64,000 nt of DNA. It comes from Iodobacter fluviatilis (GTDB lineage: Bacteria > Pseudomonadota > Gammaproteobacteria > Burkholderiales > Chitinibacteraceae). Every line of letters starts with the position of its first letter. Positions within the stretch are counted from its first letter, which is position 1. The DNA is taken from the NCBI RefSeq assembly GCF_900451195.1, contig NZ_UGHR01000001.1, positions 1,488,001 through 1,552,000 of the forward strand, written 5' to 3'. The notes beneath the pieces were generated by a model that did no database searches, was not told the origin of the DNA, and saw only the letters and a list, made by a program, of their open reading frames with translations. A program made the position numbers and the translations under genes. Shown here in pieces: positions 7,952 through 18,523 of the stretch.

Positions 7952-9964
7952 TTATTTGCTCAGGTCAATACGGAATACCGATGCGCTCTTGTCCGCTTTG
8001 GTGGAATCAAGAAACACATTGTCGATTTTGTCCTGACGCGCCACGCTTTCAGCTGCCGCATCTGCTGAAGATTCAAACAGCACCTTGCCCGCTGTTTTAA
8101 CCTTGGCAAAACGCCAGTTGGCTACTGCGCCTTGTTTTGCCAGCGTCAGTGTTTTTTGCGCTTTCACGTAGTTAATAATGATTTCACGGTTGCCTTCGCC
8201 GCTGTCGATAATTGTTTTGCTGCCATCAAGGCCAGCAAAGCCGCCACCACCGCTGGCACGGTAGTTATTGGTCACAACGATGAATTCAGCTTTCAGATCC
8301 AGCGGTTTGCCATCAAAGGTGATATTGACGATACGGCTGCCTTTATCTTTGGTGACGTCAATTTCGTAAGAAATGCCGCTGATCTGGTCAAAGTTATACG
8401 AAGGGAAGCTGCCGTTGATTAAGTCCTGATCCGCTGTTTTGCTTGGATCAATTTTATTAAATTGCTCGGCCGCTTTTTCTAACCAAAGTTTGACCGCCGC
8501 GCCATCAATCTTCACGGCTTGTAAGGTATTTGGATAGAGATACAGGTCGGCAATGTTTTTGATCGCTACATCGCCTGCCGCAATGTCGGTAAAGCCCGTG
8601 CCACGGAAGTTCACTTTAAAGGGAGCAGCTGACGAGAGGATAGGCAGCTTGGCGTATTGCGGTGCATTGGCCTTGATATAGCTGGCTACATAATCGGTTT
8701 GTGCCAAATTAATCAGTTGCATCGATGAAGTTGCACCCACTTGCGAGAAGAAGGAGCTGATGCGGTAGTCCGTTTTGCCAACTGCGCCGGTGACATATTT
8801 AATGGTGCCCAGATGCTCTTTTTCGATCAGCTTGGCGATTTCTGCTTTAACCGGTACGGCAGTCACTACGCCTGCGGCATCTTTACTGCTGACTGATTTG
8901 AGCTCACCTTGCGAATTATTGGTTTTCCATGCTTTGCCATCGAATTCCAGATTCAACTTCAGCACGCCCAGTGTGTTGCCCCAGAAGCCGGACATCACGG
9001 TTGGAACGCCGTTGACCAGGCCTTTTTCGTTATCAACATTTTTGATACCGGCGTAGTTCTTTTTATCCGGGAAGAAGCTGTGCGAGTGGCCGGAAACAAT
9101 CGCGGTAATGCCTGGTACGTCTTTAGCTAGGTAGTAAACGGCGTTTTCCATGCTTGGGCTGTATTCAGCCGCAGAAATGCCGCTGTGCGCCAGCGCAACC
9201 ACGATATCCGCACCCTTGGCTTTCATTTCCGGAACGTATTTTTTTGCCGCGTCCACAATGCCTAATACGCTGACTTTGCCATCCAGATTACGTTTGTCCC
9301 AATCCATAATGCCAGGAGGAGTAAAGCCGATCACACCGACTTTCAGCTTGATATCTTTACCATCTGCGCTTTTAAAGGTGCGATCCAGAATGACATAAGG
9401 ATCAAACAGCGGCTTGCCATCGCTGGCGTTATTCACATTCGATGTGATCAGCGGGAAAGCCGGGCCTGTACATTTTTGACCTGCTTCCGGGCCAGCCTTC
9501 ATGGAAGTGCCCGTTACTTGGCCAAGGTATTTCAGACCGTAGTTAAACTCGTGATTACCGATATTACCGGCATCATATTTCATTAAATTCATGGCTTTAT
9601 GGATTGCCAGCGGCGTATCGCATTTGACCGGCTCAACTTGCGACTGGAAGTCGGAAAGCGATGTGCCCTGAATGGTGTCGCCATCATCAACCAGCAGATT
9701 GTTCGGGTTTTCTTTACGCGCAGCATCGATCAGCGTGGCGGTGCGTTCAAAACCAAGGGTATTGTCTTCGGTGGTTTTGTAGTAATCGTAGCTCAGCACA
9801 TTGGCGTGCAAATCGGTGGTTTGCAGTACGGCTAAATCAAGCTTGGTGCCTGCGGCTGGGGGCGGGGTGACCGGTGCAGCGGCGGGCGTGTCTGTATCGC
9901 TGTCATTGCATGCTGCTAAAAGCAGCGAGCTGCAAATTAAGCTGGCTAGTAATGTGATGCGCAT
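7952..9964 (-). CDS. Bifunctional metallophosphatase / nucleotidase lipoprotein (CpdB/UshA-type)
   Basis: A 670-residue lipoprotein hydrolysing extracellular or periplasmic nucleotides. The N-terminus is a lipoprotein signal with Cys19 in LLAACNDSD. The calcineurin-like metal site is complete: D51-x-H53 in TTDLHANV, DDGDTIQGT, GNHEFNYG, ALAHSGI and VSGHSHSFFP. The YDYY and GFERTATLIDA sequences behind the first metal motif resemble CpdB (2',3'-cyclic nucleotide phosphodiesterase/3'-nucleotidase) more than UshA. The C-terminal 5'-nucleotidase domain with NNYRASGGGGF is present. The exact specificity remains open between CpdB and 5'-nucleotidase activity. It is probably used for phosphate or nucleoside scavenging. 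Confidence 0.9.
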   Translation of the reverse strand: MRITLLASLICSSLLLAACNDSDTDTPAAAPVTPPPAAGTKLDLAVLQTTDLHANVLSYDYYKTTEDNTLGFERTATLIDAARKENPNNLLVDDGDTIQGTSLSDFQSQVEPVKCDTPLAIHKAMNLMKYDAGNIGNHEFNYGLKYLGQVTGTSMKAGPEAGQKCTGPAFPLITSNVNNASDGKPLFDPYVILDRTFKSADGKDIKLKVGVIGFTPPGIMDWDKRNLDGKVSVLGIVDAAKKYVPEMKAKGADIVVALAHSGISAAEYSPSMENAVYYLAKDVPGITAIVSGHSHSFFPDKKNYAGIKNVDNEKGLVNGVPTVMSGFWGNTLGVLKLNLEFDGKAWKTNNSQGELKSVSSKDAAGVVTAVPVKAEIAKLIEKEHLGTIKYVTGAVGKTDYRISSFFSQVGATSSMQLINLAQTDYVASYIKANAPQYAKLPILSSAAPFKVNFRGTGFTDIAAGDVAIKNIADLYLYPNTLQAVKIDGAAVKLWLEKAAEQFNKIDPSKTADQDLINGSFPSYNFDQISGISYEIDVTKDKGSRIVNITFDGKPLDLKAEFIVVTNNYRASGGGGFAGLDGSKTIIDSGEGNREIIINYVKAQKTLTLAKQGAVANWRFAKVKTAGKVLFESSADAAAESVARQDKIDNVFLDSTKADKSASVFRIDLSK

Positions 9965-10555
9965 TGCTCTCTCTTATGCCCTTGGGCTTTTATGTGAAGG
10001 CGCGAGAGTAAGGTTTGAACTTTGCAGTAAGACTATATTTGTGTTGCAAAATGGTTAATTTTTTATGACGCTGGGTTTCTTGTGCTCTTGAATTATCAAA
10101 AAAGGCAATAGCCTGCTCAGTATTCACATGACAGATTGAAGAAAATAGCTTGGGCAGGCCAAATCGGGCTTGCTGTTTTTCCAGGCTATTTTTGAGTGCT
10201 TTGCTGCCTGATGTAATCCATGTAAGGCCAGAGGCCATCCTTCAGCTGTAAATCTATCGTATTTCGCTCTGATTACCCCTTAAAGCGCATCAGGCCGCTA
10301 TCCGGGCAGAACACTGGAAATGCAGTGCCGTCTGTGGTTAGCCATTTAAGACATTTTTGCGTTTTATCAGCTGCAGATGCACGGATTGGCGGTGGGCGGG
10401 TTTATTTGCATCGCCATAGTTCTGCACGATGCGCAGAAAACCGGCAAAATAGCGGGTTGAATCCGCGTGGCGTGGTTTTGTTTGATTATTTCAGGCACGG
10501 TCTAAAATAATCAAATCAAGCGCATTGCGCGCACCTTGAATTTCGGAAAGACAGA
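9965..10555. other. Gene-free interval between divergent nucleotidase and FAD oxidoreductase genes
   Basis: About 590 bases without a convincing gene. Short frames on either strand (for example 9990-10238 minus, 10325-10510 plus) lack ribosome sites, conserved motifs and plausible composition. The interval must include the two divergent promoters. I see no repeat or RNA gene in it. Confidence 0.5.
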
Positions 10556-12169
10556 ATGTTAAGAATAAATGAAGTAAAACTGCCGCTCGATCATTCGGAA
10601 GACGAGCTGAAACAGGCACTGCTTAAGCGTCTTGCGGTGTCAGAGTCTGATCTGATCAGCTTTAGTATCTTTAAACGTAGCTACGATGCACGTAAACGTG
10701 CTGCCATCCTGCTGATTTACTCTCTTGATGCAGAAGTCAAAAATGAAGCGGCGGTGCTGAAGCGTTTGAAAGCCGATCGCCACATCATGGTATCGCCTGA
10801 TATTGAATACCAATATGTAGGCCACGCGCCGGAAGGATTGACTGATCGCCCCGTTGTGATTGGTACCGGCCCCTGTGGCTTGTTTGCTGGCCTGTTACTG
10901 GCGCAAATGGGCTTCAAGCCAATTATTTTAGAGCGTGGTAAGGCCGTGCGTGAGCGCACCAAAGACACTTGGGGCTTGTGGCGCAAGGGCGTGCTAAATC
11001 CTGAATCAAATGTGCAATACGGAGAAGGCGGCGCGGGTACGTTTTCTGACGGCAAGCTTTATAGCCAGATTAAAGACCCTAAGCATCTTGGACATAAAGT
11101 ATTACAAGAGTTTGTAAAAGCGGGCGCGCCGGACGAGATTATGTACGTCAGCAAACCCCATATTGGTACGTTCCGCTTAGTCAGCATGGTTGAAAGCATG
11201 CGTGCCAATATTATTGAGCTTGGCGGCGAAGTGCGCTTTTCCAGCAAGGTAGAGCAGCTGATTTTGCAGGATGGCCAGGTGGAAGGCGTTGAGCTGGCCG
11301 GTGGCGAAAAAATCCATTCTAAGCATGTGGTGCTGGCAATTGGCCATAGCGCACGCGATACCTTTTACAAATTATTCGAGCAGGGCGTGTATATGGAGGC
11401 CAAGCCGTTTTCTCTGGGTTTCCGTGTAGAGCATCCGCAAACCGTGATTGATACTGCCCGTTTTGGCCCAAGCGCAGGCCATCCGATTTTGGGCGCGGCA
11501 GATTACAAACTGGTGCACCACGCCAGCAATGGCCGTTCGGTGTACAGCTTCTGTATGTGCCCCGGTGGTACGGTGGTGGCCGCTGCATCCGAGCCTGGCC
11601 GGGTAGTCACCAACGGTATGAGCCAGTATTCGCGTAATGAGCGCAATGCCAATGCCGCAATTGTGGTGGGAATTACGCCGGAAGAAGATTTCCCTGGCCA
11701 TCCGTTGGCAGGGATTGAGCTGCAGCGTAAGTGGGAAAGTAAGGCTTTTGAAGTGGGCGGCAGTACTTATCAGGCCCCAGCTCAAAAACTGGGTGATTTC
11801 CTTGCGGGCAAGCCTTCAAGCGAATTTGGTGTGGTGGTGCCTTCGTATACACCTGGTGTGCATTTAACTGACTTGGCCGATTGCTTACCTGAATACGCCA
11901 TTACTGCTATTCGCGAAGCAATGCCTGCCTTTGATAAGCAAATTAAAGGCTTTGGCATGAGTGACGCGCTGTTTACCGGCGTGGAAACGCGTACTTCTTC
12001 ACCGGTACGGATCAAGCGTGATAACGACACGCTGCAAAGCATCAATACCAAGGGTCTGTTCCCTGCAGGTGAAGGCGCGGGTTACGCAGGCGGCATTTTA
12101 TCGGCCGGGGTGGATGGCATTAAAATTGCCGAGGCGGTGGCTTTAAGCATATTGAATAAGCAGTCTTAA
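10556..12169 (+). CDS. NAD(P)/FAD-dependent oxidoreductase (COG2509-type)
   Basis: A 537-residue cytoplasmic flavoprotein of the large family of uncharacterised FAD-dependent dehydrogenases. After an N-terminal domain of about 95 residues (with sequence IFKRSYDARKR) comes a Rossmann dinucleotide-binding motif, VVIGTGPCGLFAG, around residue 103, then ILERGKAVRERTKDTWGLWR and YGEGGAGTFSDGKL typical of this family. Near the C-terminus GLFPAGEGAGYAGGILSAG forms the second FAD contact. The start ATG follows GGAAAG. It is a single gene upstream of glg genes, separated by a hairpin. The physiological substrate is not known for the family. Confidence 0.88.
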   Translation: MLRINEVKLPLDHSEDELKQALLKRLAVSESDLISFSIFKRSYDARKRAAILLIYSLDAEVKNEAAVLKRLKADRHIMVSPDIEYQYVGHAPEGLTDRPVVIGTGPCGLFAGLLLAQMGFKPIILERGKAVRERTKDTWGLWRKGVLNPESNVQYGEGGAGTFSDGKLYSQIKDPKHLGHKVLQEFVKAGAPDEIMYVSKPHIGTFRLVSMVESMRANIIELGGEVRFSSKVEQLILQDGQVEGVELAGGEKIHSKHVVLAIGHSARDTFYKLFEQGVYMEAKPFSLGFRVEHPQTVIDTARFGPSAGHPILGAADYKLVHHASNGRSVYSFCMCPGGTVVAAASEPGRVVTNGMSQYSRNERNANAAIVVGITPEEDFPGHPLAGIELQRKWESKAFEVGGSTYQAPAQKLGDFLAGKPSSEFGVVVPSYTPGVHLTDLADCLPEYAITAIREAMPAFDKQIKGFGMSDALFTGVETRTSSPVRIKRDNDTLQSINTKGLFPAGEGAGYAGGILSAGVDGIKIAEAVALSILNKQS

Positions 12170-12203
12170 AATCTGCAGATAAATACTTTGTTTTTGCATC
12201 AAA

Positions 12204-12227
12204 CCGTGGGCACTTTTGTGCCCACGG
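12204..12227. terminator. Hairpin behind the FAD oxidoreductase gene
   Basis: Perfect arms CCGTGGGCAC (12204-12213) and GTGCCCACGG (12218-12227) around a TTTT loop. It lacks a T-run afterwards, so it may act as a Rho-assisted or weak terminator between the oxidoreductase gene and glgC. Confidence 0.6.
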
Positions 12228-12319
12228 GCGTATTGATTGATCTGGATTAAAAATCTTTCTAAGAAATTACTTCCAAGCTTGCTTAATATTCATACAAGCA
12301 GGCAGACGGGAGTGGTGAG

Positions 12320-13588
12320 ATGGAAGCAATAGATAAGCTGGTTTTAGCCCGCCAGCTCCCCAATCAGGCAGTGGCGCTGGTGCTGGCCGGTGGCCGGGGC
12401 TCTCGTTTAAAAGATTTAACCAATCATCGCGCCAAGCCTGCGGTGCATTTTGGTGGCAAGTACCGGATTATTGATTTTGCCCTGTCTAATTGCCTGAATT
12501 CCGGCATTCGCCGCATTGGCGTAATTACCCAATATAAATCGCATAGCCTGCTCCGGCATTTACAGCGCGGCTGGTCTTTTTTGCGTAATGAAATGAATGA
12601 ATTTATTGATCTTTTGCCTGCGCAGCAAAGGGTGGATGAAGAACACTGGTATCGCGGCACCGCCGATGCAGTATTTCAGAATCTGGATATTATCCGCAGC
12701 TACAGAGCGCAATATGTGGTGATTCTGGCGGGGGACCATATTTATAAAATGGATTACTCCCGCATGCTGCTCGATCATGTTGAAAACAACGCGGCCTGCA
12801 CCATTGCCTGTATCGAAGTGGATCGGGTTGACGCCTCTGCTTTTGGCGTAATGGCGGTGGATGAAGAGCGAAAAATCACCGCCTTTATTGAAAAACCGAC
12901 CGATCCGCCCGCTATGCCTAATAAAAGCGATAAAGCTTTGGCATCGATGGGCGTGTATGTTTTTAATGCGGATTATATTAATCGCATGCTGGCCGAAGAT
13001 CTGGCCGATGAAGAATCCTCCCACGATTTTGGTAAAGATATTATTCCGCGCATTGTGGCCGAAGGCCGTGCGCTGGCCCATCCGTTCAGCGCCTCCTGCG
13101 TATCGAGCGATGCCAGTGCCGCGCCCTACTGGCGGGATGTGGGTACGGTAGATGCTTATTGGGAAGCCAATTTAGACCTCGCGTCGGTGCTGCCAGAGCT
13201 GGATATTTACGATAAAAACTGGCCCATCTGGACCCACCAAGAGCAATTGTCACCCGCCAAATTTGTGCAGGATATCAACGGCAGCCACGGCATGACTTTA
13301 AATTCGCTGGTCTCTGGCGGCTGCATTGTTTCTGGCTCTTTGGTTAATAACTCGGTGCTGTTTTCTAAAGTGCGTTTGCATTCTTTTTGTGCCATTGATT
13401 CGGCAGTCATTTTGCCATCGGTCACCGTAGGCCGCTCCAGCCGACTGCGCCGCTGTGTAATCGACCGAGGTTGCCAAATTCCTGAAGGCACGGTGATTGG
13501 CGAGGACCGCAGCAAAGACGAGCAACGTTTTTATTGCTCTGAAGGCGGCGTGGTGCTGGTCACAAGGGAAATGCTGGCGAAGCTGTGA
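12320..13588 (+). CDS. glgC: Glucose-1-phosphate adenylyltransferase
   Basis: A 422-residue ADP-glucose pyrophosphorylase, making ADP-glucose from ATP and glucose-1-phosphate, the committed step of bacterial glycogen synthesis. The N-terminal nucleotidyltransferase signature [14 protein letters not shown] (residues about 21-34) is followed by [25 protein letters not shown] substrate motifs, FAVMAVD and IEKP. The C-terminal left-handed beta-helix domain carries the allosteric region ([21 protein letters not shown]). Length is standard. It is the first gene of a glgC-glgA-glgP block; glgB and glgX are not within the window. Confidence 0.97.
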   Translation: MEAIDKLVLARQLPNQAVALVLAGGRGSRLKDLTNHRAKPAVHFGGKYRIIDFALSNCLNSGIRRIGVITQYKSHSLLRHLQRGWSFLRNEMNEFIDLLPAQQRVDEEHWYRGTADAVFQNLDIIRSYRAQYVVILAGDHIYKMDYSRMLLDHVENNAACTIACIEVDRVDASAFGVMAVDEERKITAFIEKPTDPPAMPNKSDKALASMGVYVFNADYINRMLAEDLADEESSHDFGKDIIPRIVAEGRALAHPFSASCVSSDASAAPYWRDVGTVDAYWEANLDLASVLPELDIYDKNWPIWTHQEQLSPAKFVQDINGSHGMTLNSLVSGGCIVSGSLVNNSVLFSKVRLHSFCAIDSAVILPSVTVGRSSRLRRCVIDRGCQIPEGTVIGEDRSKDEQRFYCSEGGVVLVTREMLAKL

Positions 13589-13835
13589 TCAGAGATCAGG
13601 AGTGAGGCTTAGGTTGGGTTGGCTGGTTTATTCGCAGCTTTTGGCGGATAAATCGGCGTAACCCAATATGCACAGGTGAAAAAATCCCATGTAGAAACTA
13701 GGAAGTTGCACTCACGACATAAAACCACGACACAGTAAATAAATCGTATTAAAAAACCGGTAATCATCTTAGGTTTTCCCGGTGTTCTTAGTGTCCGCAT
13801 CATTTTTGTAAAAACCAATTCAAGGGTAGCCATTT

Positions 13836-15272
13836 ATGCGCGTGTTACATGTTTGTGCCGAGCTGTTTCCGCTGTTAAAAACCGGCGGGCTGGCTGATGT
13901 GGCGGGGGCTTTGCCGCTGGCGCTGGGGGCTTTGGCTTGCGATGTGCGCGTGCTCTTGCCGGGCTTTCCGGCGATTTTGGCGGGGCTGAATATGGATGGC
14001 GAAGTGGCTGCCGTTAACAGCATGGCAGGGCCGGTGAGGATTTTATTTGGCCATACGGACAGCGGCATTGCCGTGTATGTGATTGATGCGCCGCATTGCT
14101 TTGATCGCCCTGGCAGCCCATATCTTGATGTGGGGCAGCAGCCTTATAGTGATAATCATCTGCGTTTTGCTCTTTTGGGCTGGGTGGCCGCAAGGCTGGC
14201 CAGCGGTCTGGATTCATACTGGCGGGCAGAGCTGGTGCATGCTCATGATTGGCATGCGGGCCTTGTACCCGCTTACTTAGTGGCTGCGGGGCGGCCTGCA
14301 AAAAGCGTGTTTACCGTGCACAACCTAGCGTATCAGGGCGTGTTTCCGGCCGCCGCTTTTGCCAGCTTAGAACTACCGCCTGAGTTTTTTTCGCTGGAAG
14401 GGCTGGAGTTTCACGGCAAGATTTCTTTTATGAAAGCAGGGCTGTATTTTTGTGACCATATCACGACTGTTTCCCCGCGTTATGCCTGTGAAATCACCCA
14501 TGACGAGCAGGGTTGCGGCTTAGATGGCCTGCTCAGAACCCGCAAAGCCGATCTAAGCGGCATCTTAAATGGCGTAGATGATCAGGTATGGAGCCCGAAT
14601 CTTGACCCGCTGATCGCCGCTAATTACAGCTTAGAAAAAATGCAGGGCAAGGCTAAATGCAAGCTGGATATGCAAATACGCATGGGTTTGGATCAATGCA
14701 GCGATCAGCCGCTGTTTGCTGTAGTCAGCCGCCTCACTGAGCAAAAAGGCTTGCATCTGGTGCTGGCCGCGCTGGATGAAATCACCCGTCGTGGCGGGCA
14801 GTTTGTGCTGCTGGGTGGGGGAGATACGGCCTTGGAAGGCGCATTTAAAGCCGCTGCAGCAGCCAATCCCACGCAAATAGCTGTGCAAATTGGCTACGAC
14901 GAAGCCTGCTCGCACCGCATTATGGCGGCCGCCGATGTGCTGCTTGTGCCCAGCCGCTTTGAACCCTGCGGCCTTACTCAGCTCTATGCCCTGAAATACG
15001 GCGCTTTGCCGCTGGTGCGGCGGGTGGGTGGGCTGGCCGATACAGTGATTGATTGCAGCCTAGAAAACCTAGAAGACGCCAGCGCTACCGGCTTTGTCTT
15101 CGATGATTTTAATACCACCGCCCTGACAAAAGCGCTGCGTCGCGCCTTTATCCTATGGCATCGGCCTAAAGACTGGAAAACCACCCGCCGCAGCGCCATG
15201 CAAGTCGATTTTGGCTGGAGCGCCGCGGCAGCGCAGTATATGGCTTTGTATGAAAGGTTGATTGGTGAATGA
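13836..15272 (+). CDS. glgA: Glycogen synthase (ADP-glucose type)
   Basis: A 478-residue GT5 glycosyltransferase elongating alpha-1,4-glucan from ADP-glucose. The ADP-glucose binding motif KTGGLADV is at residues 15-22, and [28 protein letters not shown] and [18 protein letters not shown] are the expected further motifs of a two-Rossmann GT-B enzyme. The start ATG gives the canonical MRVLHVCAE opening. A 247-base gap separates it from glgC; I see no gene in the gap. Downstream a repeat element (copy B) intervenes before glgP. Confidence 0.97.
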   Translation: MRVLHVCAELFPLLKTGGLADVAGALPLALGALACDVRVLLPGFPAILAGLNMDGEVAAVNSMAGPVRILFGHTDSGIAVYVIDAPHCFDRPGSPYLDVGQQPYSDNHLRFALLGWVAARLASGLDSYWRAELVHAHDWHAGLVPAYLVAAGRPAKSVFTVHNLAYQGVFPAAAFASLELPPEFFSLEGLEFHGKISFMKAGLYFCDHITTVSPRYACEITHDEQGCGLDGLLRTRKADLSGILNGVDDQVWSPNLDPLIAANYSLEKMQGKAKCKLDMQIRMGLDQCSDQPLFAVVSRLTEQKGLHLVLAALDEITRRGGQFVLLGGGDTALEGAFKAAAAANPTQIAVQIGYDEACSHRIMAAADVLLVPSRFEPCGLTQLYALKYGALPLVRRVGGLADTVIDCSLENLEDASATGFVFDDFNTTALTKALRRAFILWHRPKDWKTTRRSAMQVDFGWSAAAAQYMALYERLIGE

Positions 15273-15397
15273 GGGTAAAAAAGTCTGTAGACACAGAGAA
15301 TGCTGAGGACACAGAGCGCACTGAGAAAAGCAATTTCTGGATTAGGCCGCTGGCGAGGGTTTTGAGTTTTTTCAATAAAAAATGATTGTTAAGCTCG

Positions 15398-15790
15398 TTA
15401 ATAACTGATGTTACGCAGCCAAACCCAAATCTTGAAACACGAAGAAAAACAAGGCTTGAATTAAGTTGTTTCATAGGTTTTTAGTGTTTAATACCCAGCG
15501 ATTAGAATTCGTATCGCAGCGAGTAGCACGGGGCTTAAATCTCCCCTTGAAACACGCCGGAGCGAGGAACAAGCGGGGCGGGGTTTCGGCCAGGGAGCGA
15601 GGAACGAGCCAATCCCGCCTGCCGCCGACTCGATTGTCCGCAGCGCAGGGGCTTTCGTGTTTCGTGGGGCGGCCTTCTTTGCTTCCTTTCTTGGTCGTTC
15701 AAGAAAGGGAGTCCCCCGCGGGGATACCGCGCCAAAATTAACGTGCCGAAGGCACTAAAAAGATGATCACTGCGTAACATCAGTTAATAA
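15398..15790. mobile_element. Dispersed repeat copy B inside near-perfect inverted repeats (MITE-like)
   Basis: The gap between glgA and glgP (15273-15833) holds no gene. Two inverted sequences, AACTGATGTTACGCAG in its left arm (15398-15418) and CTGCGTAACATCAGTT in its right arm (15770-15790), match at 20 of 21 positions. They enclose about 350 bases that include the second copy of the dispersed repeat (about 15520-15767), running minus and ending in GTGCCGAAGGCACTAAAAAG. No transposase frame is present and I see no clear target-site duplication. This is the layout of a non-autonomous inverted-repeat element, though the arms are not found at the other two repeat copies. Confidence 0.55.
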
Positions 15791-15833
15791 GGCATGTAAC
15801 AAGCAGTTGATGTTTCTTATAAAGGAGCACCCC

Positions 15834-18281
15834 ATGACGGTATCTTTTGAATACGATTCGCCCGGTAATGACAGCGATGCTTTAAAACATGCCATTGCCA
15901 ATAAGCTGGTGTTTTTTATTGGTAAAGATCCGATTGTGGCTCAACCTAAAGATTGGTTGAATGCCACTTTTTTGGCGGTGCGTGATAGGCTGGTGGAGCG
16001 CTGGATGCGCACCACACGGGCGCAGTATTCTCAGGATTTAAAGCGGGTTTATTATTTATCGATGGAGTTTCTAATTGGCCGCGCTTTATCCAATGCGCTC
16101 CTAGCGTTGGAATTATTTGAGCCGGTCAAAGAGGCTCTCGATGAAATGGGCGTGGATTTAAATGAGATTCTGGATTACGAGCCGGATGCGGCTTTGGGTA
16201 ATGGCGGGCTGGGCAGGCTGGCTGCGTGTTTTTTAGATTCAATGGCCACTATGGGCGTGCCGGGTTTTGCTTATGGTATTCGTTATGATTTTGGCATGTT
16301 TAAGCAGCGCATTATTGATGGCCAGCAAGTCGAAGCGCCCGACACTTGGTTGTCTGCTTTAAATGTGTGGGAATTTCCCAGAGATGAAGTTCAATATGTG
16401 GTGCAATTTGGCGGCCGTATAGAAACAGCAGGCAATACGGTGCGTTGGCTGGATACGCAAGATGTATTGGCGATGGCTTATGATTATATAATTCCTGGCT
16501 ATCAGACCACCGCAACCAATACACTCAGGCTTTGGTCGGCCAGGGCTTCGCGCAGCATTAATTTACATATGTTCAATCAGGGGGATTATATTGCTGCGGT
16601 AGAGGAAAAAAACCATAGTGAAAATGTTTCTAGAGTTTTATACCCTGATGATTCTACTCAGCATGGTAAAGAATTAAGACTGCGGCAAGAATATTTCTTT
16701 GTTTCAGCGTCTTTACAGGATATTGTGCACCGTTATTTATTAACCCATGAAGATTTTAATCAGCTGAGCGATAAAGCTGCTATTCATTTAAACGATACAC
16801 ATCCTGTGCTGGCGGTGCCAGAATTAATGCGAATTTTAATGGATGAATATCATCTTGATTGGGATGCCGCTTGGGGATATACGCAAAAGATTTTTTCATA
16901 CACTAATCATACTTTAATGAGTGAAGCACTCGAAACCTGGCCGGTAGAGATGTTTGCACACTGGCTGCCCCGGCATTTAAAAATTATCTTTGATATTAAT
17001 GCGAAATTTCTTTCCGGGGTAAAACAGCGCTTTCCGGATGATGCCGATTTAATTCGCCGCGTTTCTTTGGTGGATGAATCGGGCGAGCGAAAAATACGTA
17101 TGGCTTATATTGCCGTAGTGGCCAGCCATAAAGTGAATGGCGTTTCGGCGCTGCATTCGCAGTTGATGAAATCAACTATCTTTGCCGATTTTGCGCGAAT
17201 TTTTCCAGAGCGTTTTACTAATGTCACCAATGGTATTACGCCAAGACGCTGGCTGGCTCAGGCCAACCGGCCTTTGGCTGCATTAATTGATCATCAAATA
17301 GGCAGAACATGGCGGGTTAATTTAGATGAATTAGCCGAGTTAAAGCCTCTGGCTGAGGATGAAGCGTTTATTACTGATTTTATGCAGGCGAAGCGAGCCA
17401 ATAAAGAGCGCTTAGTACGCTATATCGCCACGCATTTAGGCGGTGTGGTTTCGCCGGATGCTTTATTTGATGTGCAGGTAAAACGCATTCATGAATATAA
17501 ACGGCAATTACTTAATTTGTTGCATGTGGTTGCCCGCTATAATTTTATTTTAAAAAATCCAGATGCAGCTACCGTGCCAAGGGTGGTGGTTTTTGCCGGT
17601 AAAGCCGCATCGGCTTATAAGCTGGCTAAATTATTGATTCATCTGATGAATGATATTGGTGCAAAAATAAACCATGACAGCCGGGTGGGCGATAAGCTGA
17701 AAGTGGTGTTTATTCCCAATTACAGCGTAAGCCTCGCTGAAATCATTATTCCGGCTGCCGATTTATCCGAGCAAATCTCTACTGCAGGCACGGAGGCATC
17801 GGGCACAGGCAATATGAAATTTGCATTAAATGGTGCCTTAACAATTGGCACACTGGATGGCGCAAATATTGAAATTGGCCAAGCGGTAGGTGCAGATAAT
17901 ATTTTTATATTTGGCAATAATAGCGATGATGTGCAGCGCCTGCGGCAGGAATCTTATAATCCGCGTGCTGTTTATGAGGCCGATCCGGTTTTGCATGAGG
18001 TTTTAAATCAAATTGCATCTGGTTTTTTTAGCCCAGAAGAGCCAGAGCGCTATCGGGTTATTTTTGATTTACTGGTTAATTGGGGAGATCATTATCAATT
18101 ATTGGCAGATTTTGCAGATTATGTAAAAGTGCAGGGAAAAGTTGATGCGCTGTATTTAAAGCCATTTGAATGGCATAGAAAAGCCCTGCTGAATGTGGCC
18201 GGAATGGGACGTTTTTCATCAGATCGCAGTATCAGCGAATACGCCCGTAAAATATGGAATAGCAGCAGTGTTAAATTGTAA
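15834..18281 (+). CDS. glgP: Glycogen/starch phosphorylase
   Basis: An 815-residue PLP-dependent GT35 phosphorylase releasing glucose-1-phosphate from glycogen or maltodextrin. I place the start at the ATG at 15834 (MTVSFEYD), which has an AAAGGAG ribosome site; an upstream in-frame ATG at 15807 has none. Family sequences include [33 protein letters not shown] and the PLP-lysine motif [14 protein letters not shown] with Lys662. Length is typical. It follows glgC and glgA but lies behind the repeat element and has its own ribosome site, so separate transcription is likely. Confidence 0.96.
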   Translation: MTVSFEYDSPGNDSDALKHAIANKLVFFIGKDPIVAQPKDWLNATFLAVRDRLVERWMRTTRAQYSQDLKRVYYLSMEFLIGRALSNALLALELFEPVKEALDEMGVDLNEILDYEPDAALGNGGLGRLAACFLDSMATMGVPGFAYGIRYDFGMFKQRIIDGQQVEAPDTWLSALNVWEFPRDEVQYVVQFGGRIETAGNTVRWLDTQDVLAMAYDYIIPGYQTTATNTLRLWSARASRSINLHMFNQGDYIAAVEEKNHSENVSRVLYPDDSTQHGKELRLRQEYFFVSASLQDIVHRYLLTHEDFNQLSDKAAIHLNDTHPVLAVPELMRILMDEYHLDWDAAWGYTQKIFSYTNHTLMSEALETWPVEMFAHWLPRHLKIIFDINAKFLSGVKQRFPDDADLIRRVSLVDESGERKIRMAYIAVVASHKVNGVSALHSQLMKSTIFADFARIFPERFTNVTNGITPRRWLAQANRPLAALIDHQIGRTWRVNLDELAELKPLAEDEAFITDFMQAKRANKERLVRYIATHLGGVVSPDALFDVQVKRIHEYKRQLLNLLHVVARYNFILKNPDAATVPRVVVFAGKAASAYKLAKLLIHLMNDIGAKINHDSRVGDKLKVVFIPNYSVSLAEIIIPAADLSEQISTAGTEASGTGNMKFALNGALTIGTLDGANIEIGQAVGADNIFIFGNNSDDVQRLRQESYNPRAVYEADPVLHEVLNQIASGFFSPEEPERYRVIFDLLVNWGDHYQLLADFADYVKVQGKVDALYLKPFEWHRKALLNVAGMGRFSSDRSISEYARKIWNSSSVKL

Positions 18282-18523
18282 TGGCTGCCGCAGTGAGTGG
18301 TGTTCAATAAAGGGATTACATCTTTTTATGATTATCGATGGCCGTATTTGCAGTGTTATTTTATCAGCGGGCAAAAAATATGTTTTGCGCTAAGCTCTTG
18401 TTTTTAGTTTTATACCCAATAGGGTAAAAACATGCAGGTAAAATAGAACGCTCGTTCTGGAGTCGCCGGGTTAATTGTGTGAAAATACGCCATAGATTTA
18501 ATCCAGCGCGAAGGTTTACCGGC

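Noticed and set aside
9990..10238. An 82-residue minus-strand frame upstream of the nucleotidase gene
   Set aside because: No ribosome site, no known motif, and it occupies the expected promoter region.
15770..15790. Resemblance of CTGCGTAACATC to part of the integron attI/5' conserved region
   Set aside because: Only about 12 bases agree, there is no integrase or gene cassette, and the sequence is better explained as one arm of the local inverted repeat.
12320..18281. A complete glycogen operon
   Set aside because: glgB and glgX are not present; the block holds only glgC, glgA and glgP, and a repeat separates the last two.
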